Shown here: positions 10,101 to 21,532 of the stretch, one piece after another
Numbering within the stretch: the stretch's first letter is position 1
Layout of the letters: every line of letters begins with the position of its first letter
NCBI GenBank assembly: GCA_016630955.3
Contig: CM049990.2
Span: 682,001 to 746,000 of the forward strand
DNA from: Didymella arachidicola
Lineage: Eukaryota; Ascomycota; Dothideomycetes; Pleosporales; Didymellaceae
Direction of reading: 5' to 3'
Length of the DNA stretch: 64,000 nucleotides
Program-made: the position numbers and the translations under genes
Notes under the pieces: model-generated
What the model was told of the DNA's origin: nothing
The model's input: the letters and a program-made list of their open reading frames with translations, nothing else
The model's database searches: none

Positions 10101-11030
10101 TTAGTTGGAAGCGACCTGCTTCTCCGAGCGTCCGCGCTCAATCTGCTCGACCGCCGTCTTGGAATCCGTCCGCTCCGTGCCCTCCCTCTTGGCAGCAGCG
10201 AGCAGGGCCTCGCGATGGTCTCTGGCCATCTGCCTCATGGCCGCCTTCTCCTTCTCATACTCCACGCTACCATTGCGCTTCGGACTCGAGCGTCTCGACG
10301 CCGGCTGGCTATGGTTTGCAGACGTCGAGTCCATACGGAGGCTACTCGGTCTGGTGCTTGATACACTGGGACCATCGCGATTACTGCCGGTCTTGGAAGG
10401 GGGGTAGAAGACCGTGGAGGGTGAATCCTGACTCTGAACGTCGGACTCATGCTCGAAGCTCGGGTTGCGGCTGCCGCTGAGAGACGAAGGTCGTGAGGCG
10501 ACGAATTTGGGGTCGTCGCGCTTGAGCATTGGGCGGAAGAGGCCTGTGCTCGCGCTGATGCACCACATTTTGTATGGGCCGGGGATGAAGGTGCCCTCCT
10601 GATCCCAGCACTGGACCCAAGCGACGCCGTTGTCGAGGCGGAAGAAGCCGACTTCGATGTTTTTGCCTTTATCGTTAGAGATGATGCCGTGCTTTTTGCG
10701 CGCTTTATAGTCGTCTTCGAGCATGTATCGCTTCAAGACACGTGACCAGTGAACTGACATTGGCCGGGATAGCTTCTCATACTCCTTGGAAGGGTCCTGA
10801 GGTGTCTGAACTGGTCCTCCCTCTATGGTCGTATCAGGGAGATCATTAGAAAGTTCTCTTGTTCGTGCGATCAGGTACCAGCCTCGACCGGGGATATATT
10901 CGTACAGTCCTGGTGTGGGCTCAGCCCAGCGCTCTGTCCTCCTCTTTGAGCGTTCTTGGGAATGGCTTTGGCGGAACCATTTGTGAGGAGAGAATAGCTT
11001 TTGCGTGGCCAGAAACAAGTTTGGCGACAT
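10101..11030 (-). CDS. Conserved hypothetical fungal protein
   Basis: A single exon of 309 codons. The frame is open further upstream without an ATG, so I place the start at the ATG at 11030 (MSPNLFLATQKLF); a GTG at 11192 is not a credible start. Residues about 30-170 form a compact region with GLYEYIPGRGWYLIARTREL, a basic KARKKHG patch and EVGFFRLDNGVAWVQCWDQ. The rest is Ser/Pro-rich and disordered, ending in a charged helix (EYEKEKAAMRQMARDHREAL). No known catalytic motif or membrane segment is seen. I do not recognise a function. An upstream spliced exon cannot be excluded. Confidence 0.75.
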   Translation of the reverse strand: MSPNLFLATQKLFSPHKWFRQSHSQERSKRRTERWAEPTPGLYEYIPGRGWYLIARTRELSNDLPDTTIEGGPVQTPQDPSKEYEKLSRPMSVHWSRVLKRYMLEDDYKARKKHGIISNDKGKNIEVGFFRLDNGVAWVQCWDQEGTFIPGPYKMWCISASTGLFRPMLKRDDPKFVASRPSSLSGSRNPSFEHESDVQSQDSPSTVFYPPSKTGSNRDGPSVSSTRPSSLRMDSTSANHSQPASRRSSPKRNGSVEYEKEKAAMRQMARDHREALLAAAKREGTERTDSKTAVEQIERGRSEKQVASN

Positions 11031-13419
11031 GGCGAGAAAGTCTGAAGTTGCTGTGTAGGACCTCGAGCAATTTTCGAGGAGCTCGTCACCCCAAGTGGAG
11101 TCGGATGTGGAGAAGACTGGAGTTCGAGCAGGGTGGCACTCTCTCGCAGATATGAGCGGTCGCTGCAGCAAAGCAAGCACGTTTGAAAACACGACTTTCC
11201 TAGACCTTCGTAGCTCGTGAAGGGCGGCGCGAATTCTTGGTGGAATCTTCGATCATACGGATGGCGAATTCGTATTCTGAGTGGCCGAGGGTCGCCGATC
11301 CGCTGTGTGCAAAGCACGAGAGCTGTCCCAGGGGATGGCTGAGCGAGTCTATACAACGCTGTTCACCGATAGACTTCGAAGAGGAATTTCGTGGGCAAAG
11401 GCGTTGCAGATGTCAAGCTATTTAACAGACGGGAGCTAAAATAGTGTTGGGCTTGTGAAAGGTTTTCCCAGCAAAGGAAGGAAATTATCAAGGCGCTCCG
11501 ACCGTACCAGGAATCGAAGTAGTGCAGACTGTGGGTCGTCGTGTCGAAACCAGGGCTCGACGTCGAAGTCCAGGTTCATATTGATGCACACATGCAGTAT
11601 GAGCTTACCGTCAACCTCACATGCTCGACCAGCTCATCATTCGTCATCACGCTTTGCCCGATAAGCTCGTCTTTGGTCGGAATCTCCGGCTTTCCCGACT
11701 CTTCTTCCTAGACATCCCGCGAGCACCATTGTTTTGGTCTCCCGTACGATCGCGTGCCTGCCTCGCAACAACCCACACTCAGAGCTCGAGGGCCAATCAG
11801 CACGCTTCGTTCACCCCGTGGGAGCGCATTGCAAGATAACGCGCCTTGACGTAGGACAACGATAAGGTAGGTGCGTGTGAGTGAGACTGCAGCGCTGCAA
11901 TGGCGATCTCGCGACAAGCATGGCGGTGTGGGAGCTGGAAACCGTGTTGAAGGGGGAGTGGAGTCGCAGGCGTGCCTGACTAGCTGCGGAAGCCCTGCAA
12001 GCATCCGTAAGCGACAAACACTCCACAGCCCTAACGAGCTTGGGGTTTACGACAACACGATCGTGGCTCAGCGCTCGCGCACTCGCAAAGTCCATCCGCG
12101 GATTCCGGCGATGGATGCCCTGATTTTCCTCCCCTCATCGCGCTGCTCAACCATGCAATCGATGTCAGTGCACATGTTTCACAAAAATCTGCGGCAGCCG
12201 AGCCCGGAGCCGCAACGGCTTTACCTGCGATGTACCTTCATCAATGTGCGGTGAGCTGGTCGGTCCTGAGCAAGGGCCGCCTGAAGCGAATAGATAGCGA
12301 TCGTAAAGATTACTGCCTGTGCTCGCGCGGGTCAACTAATACTAGGGACAGTACTGCGCTGGGTTGCTGGTGGTTGGCAAGGTCCGTGTCAGTTTCGATC
12401 AGCGTAGGAGAAGACGCCAGATTTCAATAATGGTCATGTTGGGCTTCAAGTGACGTCTGTAGACATTACCGATGACACGGGAGACTTGCAAATGACATGA
12501 ACATGTGATGTTTTGATAGGATGACGACCTCGGGAACCTGGAGTTGCTTCGAATCGTCGTGTCGATTTGTACAGATTCGAAGCTTGGCGCATGGTGATTT
12601 GTGTGTAGTCTGCAGCTTTGATGGCGCAAGCGTGTTGATTGCGCATTGCGGTTAAAATGAAAACCCGTCACGTACGTCTAGGTATGGAAGAACTAGGGCT
12701 GCGATAAGAGGGACAACATGTGCCTGGAGAGATGGAAGCGCGGTAGTGATGGTGACAAGAATAAGGCATTGGAAGTCGCATGCAAGGACGCGCGCGTCGC
12801 AACGAACAAAAAAAGCAGGAAAAAGTGCAGAAAGAATTGAGCGAAGGAAAATTGAGTTCCAGATGCTGAATTCCCCTGGACTAAGTGTTGTTCTGTAAAT
12901 GCCTCACGCTGCGTGAATTGCTACTAGCTTCAGATGGCTTCCGTTCTTGTGCAACAAATACCTCAATTGGCAATTCGTACTTCGTTTGATTCTATCGGTC
13001 GCGGTATGTTACTTGGAAGGCGCCGACTTGAATGATGGCATTCAGATCGAATCACTCGTATAGCGAATTCGATTGACCACTGCGGTTGGCGCATGGCAAC
13101 AGTGGACAGACCACGTATAGACGACTCAAAGTCTCGGTGAAGGAACTTCCTGTAGCAGGTTCTGGCCACAGTCCGCGATTGATCATCAGCATCACATCTG
13201 CAGAATCTGAAGAGTGGCTCATTTCATTGCATTTTTCCTCGTACTCCTGTACCCTGGCCATCCCTTGATATCAAGCCGCAATGATGCTGCAAGTGCATGA
13301 CATGCATGTCACTTGTCATGTCGTGTGAAGCGAGCCACAGAGGAATAGCCTTCCCATTGAGATCGTAACTAATCAGAGAGACGCCTGGTATGCCCCACCC
13401 AAGTAAAATCCACGCTCGT
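11031..13419. other. Long intergenic region
   Basis: 2.4 kb between the hypothetical gene and RPL32. Many short ORFs exist on both strands but none looks like protein, and no tRNA-like or repeat structure stood out. It would hold the promoter of the hypothetical gene and the 3' UTR of RPL32; an unrecognised non-coding RNA is possible. Confidence 0.45.
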
Positions 13420-14084
13420 CTACGACTCGGTCTTGACACGGGCCTTGTCGTTGGTGACCTTGACGCCGATCTGCTTCGCGCGTGCGATGATGTCGATGCG
13501 CTTGCGGGCGGAAACGGAGTGGGCAATCTCGGCGGCGAAGGTGGTGTTGTGCATGAGGAGAAGGTCGACGTCGTTGACTGTCACATCATTAGTGGCGGTT
13601 CGGGCAGCAGAAGCACTCTTTGAGCGTACCGTTGCTGACGACGAAAGCCTTGTGGCCGGAGGGCATCAGGTGGCGGGTCTTCTTGTTGGATCCGTAACCG
13701 ATCTATCGCAATGTCAGCCCAAGTTTCAAATCTCAATCGCTTCCGTCACGACGCTGTTCGCTCCAGCATTATATTCCGGTGGTCCGTCGTGCGGTGGAAG
13801 ATAATCCGTACCTTGGGCATAGCAGCCTGGCCCTTGAACCGCCTGCGGACGCGGTTGTCGATACCCTTAGGCTTGCGCCAGGAGGGGTCAACACCTGTTT
13901 CCTGTCAACACCCGTTCTTATCCACTCAATTTCTAGAGCTGCGTACGCATAAAGCGGTCCGACTGGTGGCGGTTGAAGCGCTTGGTGTCTATCGAACGGG
14001 TCAGTCTGCGGAATTTGCGATTCGGGTTCGAGGCTGCAGCATACGCTTCTTGACGATCGGGACATGCTTCTTAGCGGCGACCAT
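13420..14084 (-). CDS. RPL32: 60S ribosomal protein eL32
   Basis: Five minus-strand coding exons: 14084-14045, 13988-13947, 13894-13812, 13702-13630 and 13577-13420. They give 131 residues, the normal size. The assembled protein has the family hallmarks MVAAKKHVPIVKK, KRFNRHQSDRFMRV, WRKPKGIDNRVRRRFKGQ, KTRHLMPSGHKAF and LLLMHNTTFAAEIAH. eL32 is a structural protein of the large ribosomal subunit. The gene is intron-dense (four coding introns of 56, 52, 109 and 52 nt) and probably has a fifth in the 5' UTR that ends exactly at the ATG (14085-14133). Such intron density is usual for ribosomal protein genes in filamentous fungi. Confidence 0.95.
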
Positions 14085-14133
14085 CTGATTCTGTTAGTAT
14101 GCCGGCGTTATATTGACGAATATGGCGACGTAC
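14085..14133 (-). other. Probable 5' UTR intron of RPL32
   Basis: Reading on the minus strand, a GTACGT donor, a TACTAAC branch and a CAG acceptor lie directly before the start codon. No ATG is seen in the 80 bases upstream of the donor, so translation still starts at 14084. Confidence 0.6.
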
Positions 14134-15139
14134 TTTGTCTGCTGTGTGGGTTAGTTTCGACGGTCGAAGAGTCGTAGAATCAAATTGGGCTGTCCGACGC
14201 AATTTCGACCTCGCTTAGCAGGTGGGCGGAAGGCGCTAACGGGGACTCTTGGCAGGAAGCGAGAACTTCAAGTGCAGGCGACCAACAAACGCGCCAATAC
14301 CTCAAGCGGGGAACACCGAGACAGGCAGCCGTTCATCGAACGTCAACAGATGCAAAGAATTTCTGGCGTCCAAGCAACCAGTGTGCGCAGAAGCTTTGGT
14401 GTACGCATCTGCTGCGCAATAGTTGCACGCAGTACCGCGCCAGTCAAGGCACATGTGCAGTCTCAGTGGCAGCCCTGGAGCTCCTCAGAGCGGTCAATCC
14501 AGAGATTACAACAAGACATAAGTCAAAGTCCAGACCTAGCAACAGATGTTTTATTATATTCGAACCCACGCATTGGCTGCTGCTGCGCTCGACAGGGCAC
14601 AAGTACAGGTCCGACAGCAGCCATGAAGCTGTTCAGAGCCGTGGAATCAGAGACCACAACAGTATGCTTGAAAGCTCTGTGCACGAAGCATTGAAGACGC
14701 TCCTATCCGCTGCTGCATTGCTGGTATAACACTTACTTCGTCAGGCTGTGTGCTTAGTCTCAATGACAGATCTCAAGCTGTCATATGTCTCGCAGATCTA
14801 GGTTAATAGCACCGGCCGTAAAAAAGATGTTTGGCTGTCCGACTATTGTCCTCGAGATAATTCAGACGCACAAGTTGAAGTATGTATTCTTGTATTCCGC
14901 CCTTCAGATCCCGTGCTGGGCTGTCTATCCGCTAAGATGCTTCGATGAACATGCAATACCATCATGGCAGGCGAAAGTGTGCATGCTTCTGTAATTCATA
15001 TCGCGCTGCAAACGGCGCTGTGAAACCTAGCCAAGCCCGTCTTGGCCCAGGTGTGCATAGCCATGCCGTGGTACTCCCGCCAGCGAGTCTGCTTGTATTA
15101 TTGGTGGAGTCGAGCATAAGCTCAACCCAACGGCACGAC
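14134..15139. other. Intergenic with weak internal duplication
   Basis: RPL32 promoter side and DCN1 3' flank. A weak direct duplication is visible: CAGCCCTGGAGCTCCTCAGAG near 14470 against CAGCCATGAAGCTGTTCAGAG near 14618, each followed by a similar AGAGATTACAACA/AGAGACCACAACA. No gene seen. Confidence 0.4.
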
Positions 15140-17580
15140 TCAGTACTCCATCTCCTCCGTCTTCTGCTCAGCGCCGCCGCGCTTCTCGTTCTTGACCCAC
15201 TCGACAAAATCGTCGATGACAGATGGCCATGAAGACTCTTCATTCCAGAAGCTGATGGCCTCGTCCTCAAGAGTGAGCTGTGCGAACTTCAGAGTCTCGT
15301 TCCACATGTCCTTGTTGACGCTCTTTTTCCAGGAAACCTCGAGAAACTCCAGCCACCAATCCAGCCAGGGGGTATTGGGAGATGTCCACTTGACAGCAGA
15401 GTACTCCGACCTGAAGAGAAGCTTCCAGTACTCCGTAGCTTGCTCCAGGGGAACCGCCTTTTGTTGCCCGGTCTTGGCAAGGAGAAACGTGTACTTGTAG
15501 ACGCGGGTGAAGGTGGTCTTATCGCCAGGTAGTTGAGTTTTTAGGTTGTTGACGTATGCGTTCTGCTTCTCAATGGTGTCACAGCTGTCACAATTAAGTG
15601 TGCTGCGTCGCAGGTGTGATAAGAACATTGACTTACTCTCGCTCTGACCAACCGTTTACGAACCCTTCTCGAGCAATCTCGCCCATGGTAGGTGACTGTA
15701 TAATTTCGCTTACAGCGAGAACGTCCATATCCTCGAGGTCGACTTGTAGCTCCTGAAGGTACCCCATAGAGCCTCCCACTCCTATCAGGTCTGGCTCCGT
15801 ATCGGCGTTGTCGCGATATTTATCGAAAAGCTTGTTCAGGGTCGTCTTGGTTGCAGCAGACGTGTTTGAGCCGCCACCGCCGCTATAATATCTACATGTA
15901 CACTGTCAGTATATGCTACACTGCAATCAAACTTGGATGCGAATATGTGAGCCAGTGAACAACAAGCAGGGCGATCTACTTGGAAGTGTTCACAAAAGTG
16001 AGAAACAAATGCCGCGGTTTGATAGCTGGGTACTCGGTATCGTGGAGGGATTCTGCAAGGATCTGTTGAAGCTCGGTGGCAGACTGCGAGCCCCCAGACA
16101 GCGCCGATCCCAGGACTACATACGCTCGTTCTAGAAGTATGCCTCGAATGGTCTGCCGAGCCTCGGTCCCAAGGGTCAACAGGAGGTGTTCTCTAACAGG
16201 ATCGGCCTCAAGACCGTAGCTGTTATCAAATAGAGAGACGAATAGGGCATAATCATCTGGCCGATGACCACGCAACCAGGATATGAAGGAGCGGTATGTC
16301 GCGCCGGTGTTGAAAAGACAGTCCCACAACTGATGTTGCTGAATCGCCGTCCAAGGAAACTGTGGTTCAGGCCCTGCCCCTCCCCGCATCGACATCACAG
16401 CTTTGGTACTGATGTGGTCACTAGAAACCGAGCGACTGGTCAGATCCTGTACCGTAAATGCTGTCGATAGCTGGCCCTCTATTCGTACTGACGCAGCCGG
16501 TTCAGTGACATGACGAACTTGCTGCACGATCTTAGCTCCCCACCCAAGCACGCCGTACTGCTTCGTCTGGGCTGAGACTGCGGGGGGAACCCTAGTTGAC
16601 AGTAACGCATGTGTGGGCGCCGTGTCCTCATGTAGCACCCGGCTCAAGTATTCAGTTTGACTCCGCTGTTGCAGCGTTTGCGGATGTAGGTTCTTAGACA
16701 CCATACGCGAGAACGCTTCCTCGACATCGGTTGCTGCGATGGATTGTATGAGATATTGCTGTCCGCCGATATCGTGCAGATTGTCGATGGCAACAAGGCG
16801 GGCAGGTGAGGGATGTTCGGGGATCGGTGTAGGCCGTTGATGGTTCTGTTCGAAGATAGATGATGTCTCGCAGTGAGATAGCTGGCTCAATTGGCTCGAG
16901 GAGCTGGCAGATCGGTAGCTGGAGCTGGAGGCACTGGAGCTGATACGCTTCCAGCGCTGGCGGCCGGCGAGCTGTCTGGCGCGGTCCTCGGAGGCACCAA
17001 ACATAATGCGTTATGGTGATGGTGTAAACGTGGCTAAACGGTGGTGCGGGCGAAGGGTACCGCATGAGAAAGAAGCAGCGCTGGCCATGTTTATCGACAG
17101 TGGTGGCATGATAATCGATGCGGCAGGCAGGATGGCGTTGTTTGCGGAGCTTGTAGAAGGTGTGTCCGCTGCTTTCGGTCGATTGCACCAGTTCAAGCGC
17201 ATTGCAATTCCCCGGGAAGTTTGCTGAGAATGCGCGCTGCGAGCGCTGCGTGCATGCGCGGCCCGATGCCATGCGCTCCCCCCACGCTTGCGTACCATTC
17301 CTGCCTTCCCAACTCTTCAACGTCGAAAGTCGTGCGCGTGCGTCATGGTCGAAGGATCCAGAATGTTTGCATTTGGTCCAGGTATCGCACGTTCAGTGCG
17401 CTTTATGAAAGGCGTGCCAGGCAGGGGAGAAGAATGAAGAAGTACTTACGCGTTGACGGCATTCTGGGCATCCCAGCCGTGGCTCTTGAGTACCCGCACA
17501 GCAGCAGTGCGGTCCATGTTCGTGAAGTTCACGAACTGAGTGATCGCAGCTTTCTGCTGTTGTGTGTATGCTGGAGGCAT
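15140..17580 (-). CDS. DCN1: Dcn1, cullin neddylation E3 ligase; first intron 1,558 nt
   Basis: Exons 17580-17450, 15891-15637 and 15584-15140 give 276 residues, the normal fungal length. Exon 1 is an N-terminal UBA-like domain (QQQKAAITQFVNFTNMDRT then VLKSHGWDAQNAVNA). Exons 2-3 carry the potentiating-neddylation domain with LFDKYRDNADTEPDLIG, LEDMDVLAVSEII and the C-terminal FWNEESSWPSVIDDFVEWV. Dcn1 binds Ubc12 and cullins and promotes Nedd8 transfer. The exon 1-2 join restores Ala-Tyr-Tyr-Ser in frame with a GTAAGT donor (17449) and TAG acceptor (15892). Intron 1 is about 30 times longer than its neighbours and contains a separate ORF on the same strand (15976-17004). Intron 2 is an ordinary 52 nt. 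Confidence 0.92.
15976..17004 (-). CDS. Nested hypothetical gene inside DCN1 intron 1
   Basis: An uninterrupted 342-codon ORF with an ATG at 17004, lying wholly inside the first intron of DCN1 and on the same strand. The protein starts with a basic patch (RARQLAGRQRWKRI) and a Ser-rich stretch. It then looks globular, with a helical C-terminal half (YRSFISWLRGHRPDDYALF, LEADPVREHLLLTLGTEA). I do not recognise the family. About 445 nt separate the DCN1 donor from its ATG, enough for its own promoter, and its stop lies 84 nt before the DCN1 acceptor. It could be a true nested gene, an insertion, or an alternative transcript unit. Confidence 0.6.
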   Translation of the reverse strand: MFGASEDRARQLAGRQRWKRISSSASSSSYRSASSSSQLSQLSHCETSSIFEQNHQRPTPIPEHPSPARLVAIDNLHDIGGQQYLIQSIAATDVEEAFSRMVSKNLHPQTLQQRSQTEYLSRVLHEDTAPTHALLSTRVPPAVSAQTKQYGVLGWGAKIVQQVRHVTEPAASVRIEGQLSTAFTVQDLTSRSVSSDHISTKAVMSMRGGAGPEPQFPWTAIQQHQLWDCLFNTGATYRSFISWLRGHRPDDYALFVSLFDNSYGLEADPVREHLLLTLGTEARQTIRGILLERAYVVLGSALSGGSQSATELQQILAESLHDTEYPAIKPRHLFLTFVNTSK

Positions 17581-17937
17581 CTTGTGTTAGCTCGTGTACC
17601 CTCGCTTTCGATGTTACTCTTCGGCCGCAGTCGTTGTTCAGGATATGCAGAGGAGGAGGGAGCCGCGGGCGATTAAAGGATTGGGGAGAGCAGGGTGTTG
17701 TAGGAGTCAGGGCAAAGCGAAGCAGCAGCTGTTGCTGAGCTTTGGAGAGGTCAGGGTCAGGGTCGTGGGCAAAGTGACGGCATAGCGAGACAGAAGTCGA
17801 CCCCACCAATGGATACCCCTCCTCACGCCTCAGGAACAAGGCTGACATTTGGTGCCAGCCTTGATCAAACTCCACCTCCAGCTCACCAACCTCTCTTTAC
17901 AGAACAGCATGTAGTGTCTAGTGATGAGATTTAGCTT

Positions 17938-18018
17938 ACCCTCTTTCACAGCTCTACTCTTCTTCTTGGCCGGCGTTGTCGCCGTTTCTGCGTCGGGCGC
18001 CCTGCGCTTTGGTGGCAT
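17938..18018 (-). CDS. Possible first exon of a small unknown gene
   Basis: The ATG at 18018 opens MPPKRRAPDAETATTPAKK, a lysine-rich N-terminus like that of nuclear proteins, followed after codon 26 by a good GTAAGC donor. An acceptor about 45 nt further on would continue with VGELEVEFDQGWHQMSALF, a frame that stays open into the DCN1 5' leader. The 3' end is unclear and may run out of frame across DCN1 exon 1. It may be an independent short gene, an upstream ORF of DCN1, or chance. Confidence 0.3.
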
Positions 18019-18609
18019 CTTGCTGCAAGGGCGAGAGTTGATGCGTAGTTAAAGGTGTTGGTGGTTCTGGCAACTGGCTGTCAGAGTGTGCGTCGAGATC
18101 GATCTTGCGTGGTAATATAGGTTTATGTACGTCAGTGCGCCTGCGGTGAATGCACGCGTGTTAGACCCTGCTTTTGGAGAGCTGTAGTGAATGTGGCCTC
18201 AATCGGGTGCTGCTGTCGTCGCCGTCAATTGCGAACAGTGACATTGGAAAAAGGTTCTCAAATGACATGTCAAAAGGCTCAAGCCAGGAAGGAGCCGCCA
18301 GCACGACCCAGCGTCCACAGCTCTGACATGCTCCAACAGAGCCCTCGAGACTCAGACCTTTGCAGCAACAACACAGAAAAGGATCACAATGCTTCAGAGT
18401 ACGGTGCCAATCAAATCTGCCAATACTCCCCCGTGGCATCATTTCCACCAGCCACACTAACGATGAGGATATATACACCCACGTCCCAATATGCTCGCGA
18501 CAAGAATATACAAATTACACCAGGAACTCCTCGTTCAGAAATTCTGCTGTCATACTCGTTGAAACCCAAGCGGTGTCCTCAGTTGAGAGTAGCACGCCAT
18601 TTCAGGCTC
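18019..18609. other. Intergenic
   Basis: 591 bp between the 3' end of MVP1 and the possible small exon at 17938-18018. No gene or repeat seen. Confidence 0.5.
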
Positions 18610-20916
18610 CTAATCCGCAGTTGGCATGCTCTCCACCTCTTCACTCAGCGCCCTCCAGTTGTCTGCCTGCAGCTCCGCGTACTTGACACGCTCCTGGCTC
18701 CATTCCTGGTGTAAGCGGGACACGTGGTACTGGCTCTTCTGGAAGTAGAGGAGCTCATCACGAATGCACTCTTTGATGAAGACACCGCGGGCGTGTTGTT
18801 GGACGATGGACTCCTTGTCCTATAACGAAATTAGTATGAAGGAGAGAATACTGTTGCAAATCGGTCGTCCGTACCTTAGAGATAGCGTCCTCCACCTTCT
18901 CCGCCTCGCCAGGCTTGACCAGGTCTGCTGGCTTGTTCCTGATGTTTTGGAGCTTCGTCTCATTGCTTGCTATCCGCCTCTCAAGCGCAGGAATGTTGTT
19001 CTTCGCATACTTGTCTCGGCGATCAAACATGTCTCGCGCGCTGACCAGTGTGTCTCGTTGCCTCTTGAGATCCTCGAGCACACCCTCTTCCCACCCGCGT
19101 GCCTCATCTTCGAGCAGCTGTTTCGACTGATCCAGATGTCTGGCGGTAGAATTCAAGCCTTCGTTGAGAAGAGGGACATCATTGGTGTCGACAGCATATG
19201 TCTCTTGCGAGATCTCTGTAAGTGATTGCAAGGCTTGCGAGAAGCGCAGAAACTCAGCTGCCATGCCTTCGTTGCGGCGAGTAAGGCGCTCCATCATGGT
19301 GCACAGGTTGATATACGTCTCTGCGCTTCGGCGCACTCCCGAACGGACAGTCTCGCTGAGCTCCGGAAGAGTCTTGGGGAGAGAATCTTCTAGGTCAGGA
19401 GGAAGAGGCTTGCCAGTGAACTCCTCTTGTACTGACAAGTTTGCCTGCTTTCGCCAGACAGAAAGCTCCTTTCATCTTTGTCAGGGTCTTGCAGAGCTGC
19501 CGTGAATCAGAAACTTACTGTGGGTACTGTCAGAAACATAACGACAAGTTGCTCTTGCGACAACACCGGGTGTCGAACGAGTGCGTTCGTGAACCGTACC
19601 AGGCCCTTGCGTCGTTTCTCGAGGAAGCTCGCATCGGCAGCTATAGGATTACCGTTGACTAAGACTTCTCAACAATTATCATGATAGATTCAGCGCGGAT
19701 ACTTACTGCCAACTCTCTTGGGGGGAAGTAAAGGCAATTGTCGGAATGGAAAGCGCTTATGCAGGCAATCTAGCAGCCACACAAAGTCGCTGTATCTGCG
19801 GACAACCTTGTTCGCACGTCGATTGCTCCCGACTTCGTAGTTGCGGTGCTGGAACATGAACAGACCCTCCTTCTCAGCAATAGCAGTAATGGTGATAACC
19901 TCCTCGTTGTCAGATCCGCCTGGAAGGCGCCCGAGCGACCCGCTCAGGCCAGAGGGAAGGCTAGGACCATTGTTGCCTCCAGCTGGTGTATCCTGGAAGC
20001 CGCCAGAGCTGAGGTCTGGTGCAGCGTACGGCTGGTTAGATCCTCCGTTGTAGCCGCCCCAGCCGCCATCACTCGGTAGTGAGCTGGGCGGAGGAGCAGC
20101 AGCCTGCGGTGTCGTTTGGTCGGTCGAAGACCGGGTCGTGAATTGGCTCGTTGTTCGCGCAGTAGGATGAGGAGTCGTCCCGTTTGTCTGTGCCGGTACA
20201 GAGGTGTAGCTGTTGTGGTTGTGGCCCTTGTGCAAGTCTGGGCTGCCCCAAGGATCTGCCTCTGGATCGCCAAAGGACTGTTTGCGGTACGATGCGCGCG
20301 CTCTGTTTGGGCTCGGCTTTTGCTGACTGACGGTCGCTTGCGGCATGGAAGGCGTTTCTGGTGCTTGCTCTGCAGGCGCGGGCGCGGGCACAGGCGGCTC
20401 TGGCTTCGAGGTCTTGGGCAGCGCTACGTTCGGCTTGGGGAGGTTCCTCTTGCGCTCATCCACACTGTCGAGTGTGATGTCGTCGCCTTCTTGGGCCAGA
20501 CCGATGAGCGCGAAGAGCACGTTGAACTCATTCCTGCCGAGCCCTGCGACATCCTGATCAGGTTGTGCGACTATCTCGAGGATCTTAGATTGTGTGTCGC
20601 TGGGTATCCCACTGCCTGCCAGCAGCTTCTTGGCGCCGCCCACGCTGATGCCATTGCCAGCGCGGTCTCCAGCGTCGAGTAGGGCATCGAAAGCATCGAT
20701 GTACGAGTCGGGCACGTCTGAGGCAGGAAGCAGCGACTTGACGAGCGATCTGCGATCGCCTTTCTTTGGTGTAGGGAAGGCCCAGGGCGAATCGCTGCCG
20801 TCGAATCCGTCGTCGAATAGTCCGCTGCCCGACTTGCCTGTGGGCTTCTGATCGTCGTCGAAGAGGCCGGTCGACTTGGAGCGCGACGGCACGTCGTCAT
20901 CGCCGAATAAGGACAT
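18610..20916 (-). CDS. MVP1: Sorting nexin Mvp1
   Basis: Exons 20916-19707, 19658-19519, 19468-18875 and 18819-18610 code for 717 residues. The N-terminus repeats a short LFDDD/LFGDDD motif and is followed by an EH-like helical region (SYIDAFDALLDAGDRAG) and a long Pro/Ser/Gln-rich linker. The PX domain starts near residue 340 (ITITAIAEKEGLFMFQHRNY) with the phosphoinositide-binding RRYSDFVWLLDCL and LPPKRVG. The C-terminal half is the helical BAR-like region (TLVSARDMFDRRDKYAKN to YHVSRLHQEWSQERVKYAEL). Mvp1/SNX8 proteins bind PI3P on endosomes and drive retromer-independent recycling and vacuolar protein sorting. All four exon joins keep the frame. Confidence 0.93.
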
Positions 20917-21532
20917 TATTGTCTATGTGCACACGCGCAATGCCTTTCTCAAGATCCAGAGGAGCTGCAGGTTATATCAGAGAAGCAGTCTAAAGCGCAG
21001 CAGATCAGACGGAAGGCGCCCGAGGTGTGGGTTGCATGAGCACTCGAGCTATGTCGACATGCGGCAGCTCCAAGGCAGTGGGGCGGCTAGCTTGAGTTGG
21101 GGCCACATGGAGTGGCTGGTATCTCATGCTTTATCAGTACCAATGGAACTCTAGCATCGCACTTGTGGCATGCTAATCTCATTGATTTGACATCTTCATT
21201 CGTTGCTAATAACATGATACATCATCTCGGATCTTTCGTCTCTTAGTTGTCTACAACACACGATCCGTCATGTTCCCAAACCTAAGTGTGAAGCCGAGCC
21301 TAGTAACATCGGCGGGTATCCAAAGAATTTCCAGCCCTCTCAATGGGCTCCCAATAGCTCGCAGCTTTTTAAGTCCAGACCCAGACAATATAATGCGCCG
21401 AAACCTATGCGGATGCAGTCGTCTCACCGTGCCACGAGTGCGCCGTTGAAAAACATTGGGTATACAAGTAACGACGCTGAAATGCGTCGAGAATATAAAC
21501 ATAGAAGTGCAGGAACTGTCGCTCAGGCCACG
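20917..21532. other. Intergenic between PALH 3' end and MVP1 5' end
   Basis: About 616 bp holding the MVP1 promoter and PALH 3' UTR. Nothing else recognised. Confidence 0.5.

Noticed and set aside
11708..12095. Overlapping minus-strand ORFs of about 95 codons
   Set aside because: Cys/Arg/Ser-rich chance frames in a GC-rich spacer with no splice or start support.
17393..17875. 160-codon minus-strand ORF overlapping DCN1 exon 1
   Set aside because: Overlaps the clear UBA exon in another frame; only its first part could belong to the doubtful gene starting at 18018.
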